Assembly: GCA_023258825.1 (NCBI GenBank)
Contig: JALQWE010000127.1
Location: forward strand, 1 to 8,766
Direction of reading: 5' to 3'
Source: Planctomycetaceae bacterium
Lineage (GTDB): Bacteria; Planctomycetota; Planctomycetia; Planctomycetales; Planctomycetaceae
Length of the DNA: 8,766 nucleotides
The notes under the pieces: generated by a model
Seen by the model: the letters and a program-made list of their open reading frames with translations, nothing else
Told to the model about the DNA's origin: nothing
Databases searched by the model: none
Made by a program: the position numbers and the translations under genes
Shown here: piece after piece, positions 6,556 to 8,766 of the stretch
How the letters are laid out: the number at the start of each line of letters is the position of its first letter
Numbering within the stretch: position 1 is the first letter of the stretch

Positions 6556-8217
6556 TTATTTACCGGGCTCACTCTGTGCCCCTTCGCGGATTGCGAAGAC
6601 GCGATTTCGGTTAGCGATGAACATGGTGTCGTTAGCAATGACAGGCGTCGTGTAGACTGACGACCCCATGTTGACTTCACCAATGAGTTCCATCTCCTTC
6701 GCCAGACGGAAGATGGAAATGTCTCCGTCTTCGTCACCGATGTAGACTTTGTCTTCCACAATCAGCGGAGACGCCCAGCTTGCGGCAAACATGTCATACG
6801 TCCAGTGTGGCTTGCCGGTTTTGACATCGAGGCAATGCACCAGACCGCTGAAGTCTGCGACAAACAGCAGGTCATTCTTGATCGAGACTGTTCCACAGGT
6901 GCGGTGCATCGTGGTTTCGAACACGCTGGAGTCAGCACCGGTGTAATGCCAGATCGCTGCTGAGTTCGGATTTTCACGCTCAAAGTCGCCTTCTTTTTCA
7001 ACCAGAGCCTGCAGGCGTTTGTGAGCGATTGGTGTTTTGGGATCTTTGGAGTTGTACACCAGAGTCGGGCTGACATCTCCCCGCTTGTTGGGATCAATGC
7101 ACCACAGGTGTCCCTGACCTTCTCCGTGCTCAGGGTCTTCGCCGACCCCAACATAAACCAGCCCATCGTAGACAACCGGGGTCGCAATCAGATGATTGCG
7201 GGTTGCACGGCCACCGAGGAGGTAGATGGAATCCTTGGGGTTGCAGTCAAACTTCCACAAAAGTTCAGCTTTACCATTCTTTCCCTCAGCGGCGAAGCCA
7301 TACAGATAGCCATCACCGCCACCAGCGATCACCTGCGCCACGCCGTTGAAGACGCCGTAGGCTGGCGATGACCACTGTCCATGCAACACATTGGCTCCAG
7401 GAGAGCTGTCGGTCCAGAGCACTTCTCCGGAGTTCCTGTTCAGGCAGATGAAGCTGGGGGCTCGTTCTTCCGGGATTGCAATATGGCTTTCGTCCACACC
7501 ATTTCCGGTGATAACAAACAGCAGATTGCCAACCGAAGTCACTGAGCAACTGCACATGTTGTGCTGGGATACGTTCAGATCCTTCATCATGTCGACGACC
7601 CAGATCACGTCGGCTTCTGTTTCATCGGTCAGCTTTTCTTCCACGAAAGGACTGTCATTCTGTCCGTCACGAAATCCCTCCGTGTCAAGGCAGACAACCT
7701 GACCGCGGCTACTGACGTACCACGCGCGTTGACCATCCACATAAGGCGAACAGCAGATTCCCTGATGCGGCCAGTCATGAACGCGGCCCGTGGGCAGCTT
7801 TTCATTGCTGTGCTGCCACAGAAAATCACCAGTCTTCTCGTCAAAACAGACGAGGCAACCGAGGTCTACAGAGCTTGGGTAACGTTTGATGTAGCCGTTG
7901 CCGTTATTGGTCCCGATGTAGACCTTGCCGTTGGCGACCACTGGATTGCCGTAGGTTTCTGAACCCAGCGGCATGGACCAGACCACGTTTTCACCACTCT
8001 CCACATCCCATTTTACGGGAATGTTTTTTCCCTCAGGCGTGTTGTTGCGTGAGTAACTACCGCCCCACTGCGGCCAGTCCTTCGCACCAACGTCCATCTT
8101 CGAGATCTTTTCAAGCGCCAACTTCGTTGGGTCCTCAGCCTGCACCTGCAGACCATTTGGAATTGCGGCCGCGGCAGCAAGAACACCCGCGACAATTGAG
8201 TGTCGGATTTTCAGCAT
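6556..8217 (-). CDS. exported PQQ-like beta-propeller protein
   Basis: The product is 553 residues. Residues 1-27 are a signal peptide (MLKIRH, Ala-rich core, likely cleavage after VQA), so it acts in the periplasm or envelope. The mature part starts with DWPQWGG (48-53) and RNNTPEGKNIP, a usual opening for planctomycete PQQ-binding-like propellers. Blade motifs follow: NPVVANGKVYIGTNNG (91-106), CFDEKTGDFLW (124-134), VVCLDTEGF (174-182), SGEVLWTDSSPG (263-274), QWSSPAYGVFNGVAQVIAGGGDG (281-303), ATPVVYDGLVYVGVGEDPEHG (345-365), HCLDVKTGKPHWTY (461-474) and SPLIVEDKVYIGDEDGDI (483-500). These A-x-D-x-x-T-G-x-x-x-W type repeats are the quinoprotein signature also found in BamB-like proteins. 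Vicinal Cys occur at 155-156 (GICCSPY). Whether it binds PQQ is not shown. It probably follows the gene at 8308-8766 on one transcript (90-base gap, no terminator between) and ends at a strong terminator. Confidence 0.94.
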   Translation of the reverse strand: MLKIRHSIVAGVLAAAAAIPNGLQVQAEDPTKLALEKISKMDVGAKDWPQWGGSYSRNNTPEGKNIPVKWDVESGENVVWSMPLGSETYGNPVVANGKVYIGTNNGNGYIKRYPSSVDLGCLVCFDEKTGDFLWQHSNEKLPTGRVHDWPHQGICCSPYVDGQRAWYVSSRGQVVCLDTEGFRDGQNDSPFVEEKLTDETEADVIWVVDMMKDLNVSQHNMCSCSVTSVGNLLFVITGNGVDESHIAIPEERAPSFICLNRNSGEVLWTDSSPGANVLHGQWSSPAYGVFNGVAQVIAGGGDGYLYGFAAEGKNGKAELLWKFDCNPKDSIYLLGGRATRNHLIATPVVYDGLVYVGVGEDPEHGEGQGHLWCIDPNKRGDVSPTLVYNSKDPKTPIAHKRLQALVEKEGDFERENPNSAAIWHYTGADSSVFETTMHRTCGTVSIKNDLLFVADFSGLVHCLDVKTGKPHWTYDMFAASWASPLIVEDKVYIGDEDGDISIFRLAKEMELIGEVNMGSSVYTTPVIANDTMFIANRNRVFAIREGAQSEPGK

Positions 8218-8224
8218 CGTAATG

Positions 8225-8232
8225 TTTTCCTT
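8225..8232 (-). promoter_or_regulatory. ribosome binding site (AAGGAAAA) of the propeller gene
   Basis: On the minus strand AAGGAAAA lies 7 bases before the ATG at 8215-8217, good spacing that supports this start and the signal peptide it gives. Confidence 0.75.
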
Positions 8233-8307
8233 GAATGCCTCTCGTCGCTGATCCCAGTTGACCTGAGGCTCAGACGAATCGAGTTGCCTGGTGAACGGTC
8301 AAACAGA

Positions 8308-8766
8308 CTATTTATTGGGGGTTACCTGAACATTATCAATAAAGAATTCCGCATCTGTCGCATTGCCGAACAGACCGGGGCTGCCTTTCAGATTGGGAAC
8401 ATCATCCGTGGCTTCGATCTGCCAGTCACTCGGCTCCTGTGAGCCGCGCGGCCATACTTTACCGCGCAGAGTCACTTTGTCGCCTTCTGTACGACTCTGA
8501 AACTTCATGCTGTACCAGGTGTCTGCCTGCCACTCAAAATTCATGGTCTTTGCAAAACGCAGTTCCAGTCGTGCAGTCCATGATCGAATCTGCAACCGCT
8601 GTGCCCCCTGCAGGTCGAGGGTGTAGCGTTGATTGATCAGCCCCATGTCCGGCAGGCGATCACCCTTCTTCGTGGCCTTGAAATCAGCCTGAATTGTGTA
8701 GTCATGCAGGTCGGTCCAACCCATCCATGCCTGACTACGTGTTCCCTTGGGAATGGTGCTGATCTT
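8308..8766 (-). CDS. C-terminal domain of a second PQQ-like propeller protein (5' end cut by window)
   Basis: The minus-strand frame is open from the right edge of the window to a TAG at 8308-8310, giving 152 residues. The Met codon at 8724 is internal: the codons before it read KISTIPKGTRSQAW, which continues the domain. Features are TDLHDYTIQADFKA, LPDMGLINQRYTLDLQG, RLQIRSWTARLELRFAKT, WYSMKFQSRTEGDKVTLRGKVWPRG and a closing GLFGNATDAEFFIDNVQVTPNK. This pattern fits the jelly-roll C-terminal domain that follows the beta-propeller in many large planctomycete PQQ-like proteins; the family match is from memory. The propeller itself would lie right of the window and is not seen. The strand and 90-base gap suggest co-transcription with the downstream propeller gene. 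An alternative is a stand-alone concanavalin-like domain protein. Confidence 0.82.
   Translation of the reverse strand, partial: KISTIPKGTRSQAWMGWTDLHDYTIQADFKATKKGDRLPDMGLINQRYTLDLQGAQRLQIRSWTARLELRFAKTMNFEWQADTWYSMKFQSRTEGDKVTLRGKVWPRGSQEPSDWQIEATDDVPNLKGSPGLFGNATDAEFFIDNVQVTPNK

Noticed and set aside
1..8766. Search for CRISPR arrays, insertion sequences, tRNAs, rRNAs, toxin-antitoxin or defence genes
   Set aside because: No spaced direct repeats, transposase-like proteins, terminal inverted repeats or RNA-gene folds were recognised by eye; the window looks like ordinary planctomycete envelope genes.

Overview
The window most likely comes from a planctomycete (Planctomycetota, Planctomycetia-like). 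The evidence is the protein families present: a large exported fusion of a sugar-dehydrogenase-like propeller, HEAT repeats and a PVC-type CxxCH cytochrome domain; a secreted DUF1080 (3-keto-disaccharide hydrolase-like) protein; two exported PQQ-like beta-propeller proteins; and a small lipoprotein resembling a planctomycete family. GC content is moderate. The species cannot be fixed from the sequence. No rRNA, tRNA, CRISPR array, insertion sequence or phage gene was seen.

Layout. Plus strand, left part: positions 1-605 are the C-terminal 200 codons of an RND/MMPL-type membrane exporter cut by the left edge. After a 257-base gap come a DUF1080 protein (863-1567) and the 1091-residue CxxCH fusion (1795-5070). 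The gap between those two holds a doubtful 46-codon Cys-rich ORF whose stop overlaps the next start codon. Minus strand, right part: a short lipoprotein gene (5276-5977) converges on the CxxCH gene. After a 578-base gap comes a 553-residue PQQ-like propeller protein (6556-8217), then the C-terminal part of a second protein of this kind, cut by the right edge (8308-8766). A clear rho-independent terminator (6476-6508) ends the two propeller genes, which are probably co-transcribed. The gap between that terminator and the lipoprotein holds a second inverted repeat that can fold in two mutually exclusive ways.

How the genes may work together. Almost every product carries a signal peptide or lipobox, so the window mainly encodes cell-envelope proteins. 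The DUF1080 protein and the CxxCH fusion lie in tandem and make a plausible periplasmic sugar-processing pair: oxidation by the propeller with electrons passing to the c-type heme, and cleavage of an oxidised glycoside by DUF1080. That coupling is inference. The lipoprotein and propeller proteins have no assignable substrate. No defence, toxin-antitoxin, secondary-metabolite or mobile system was seen; the most useful leads are the DUF1080/CxxCH pair, the lipoprotein family and the switch-like repeat.
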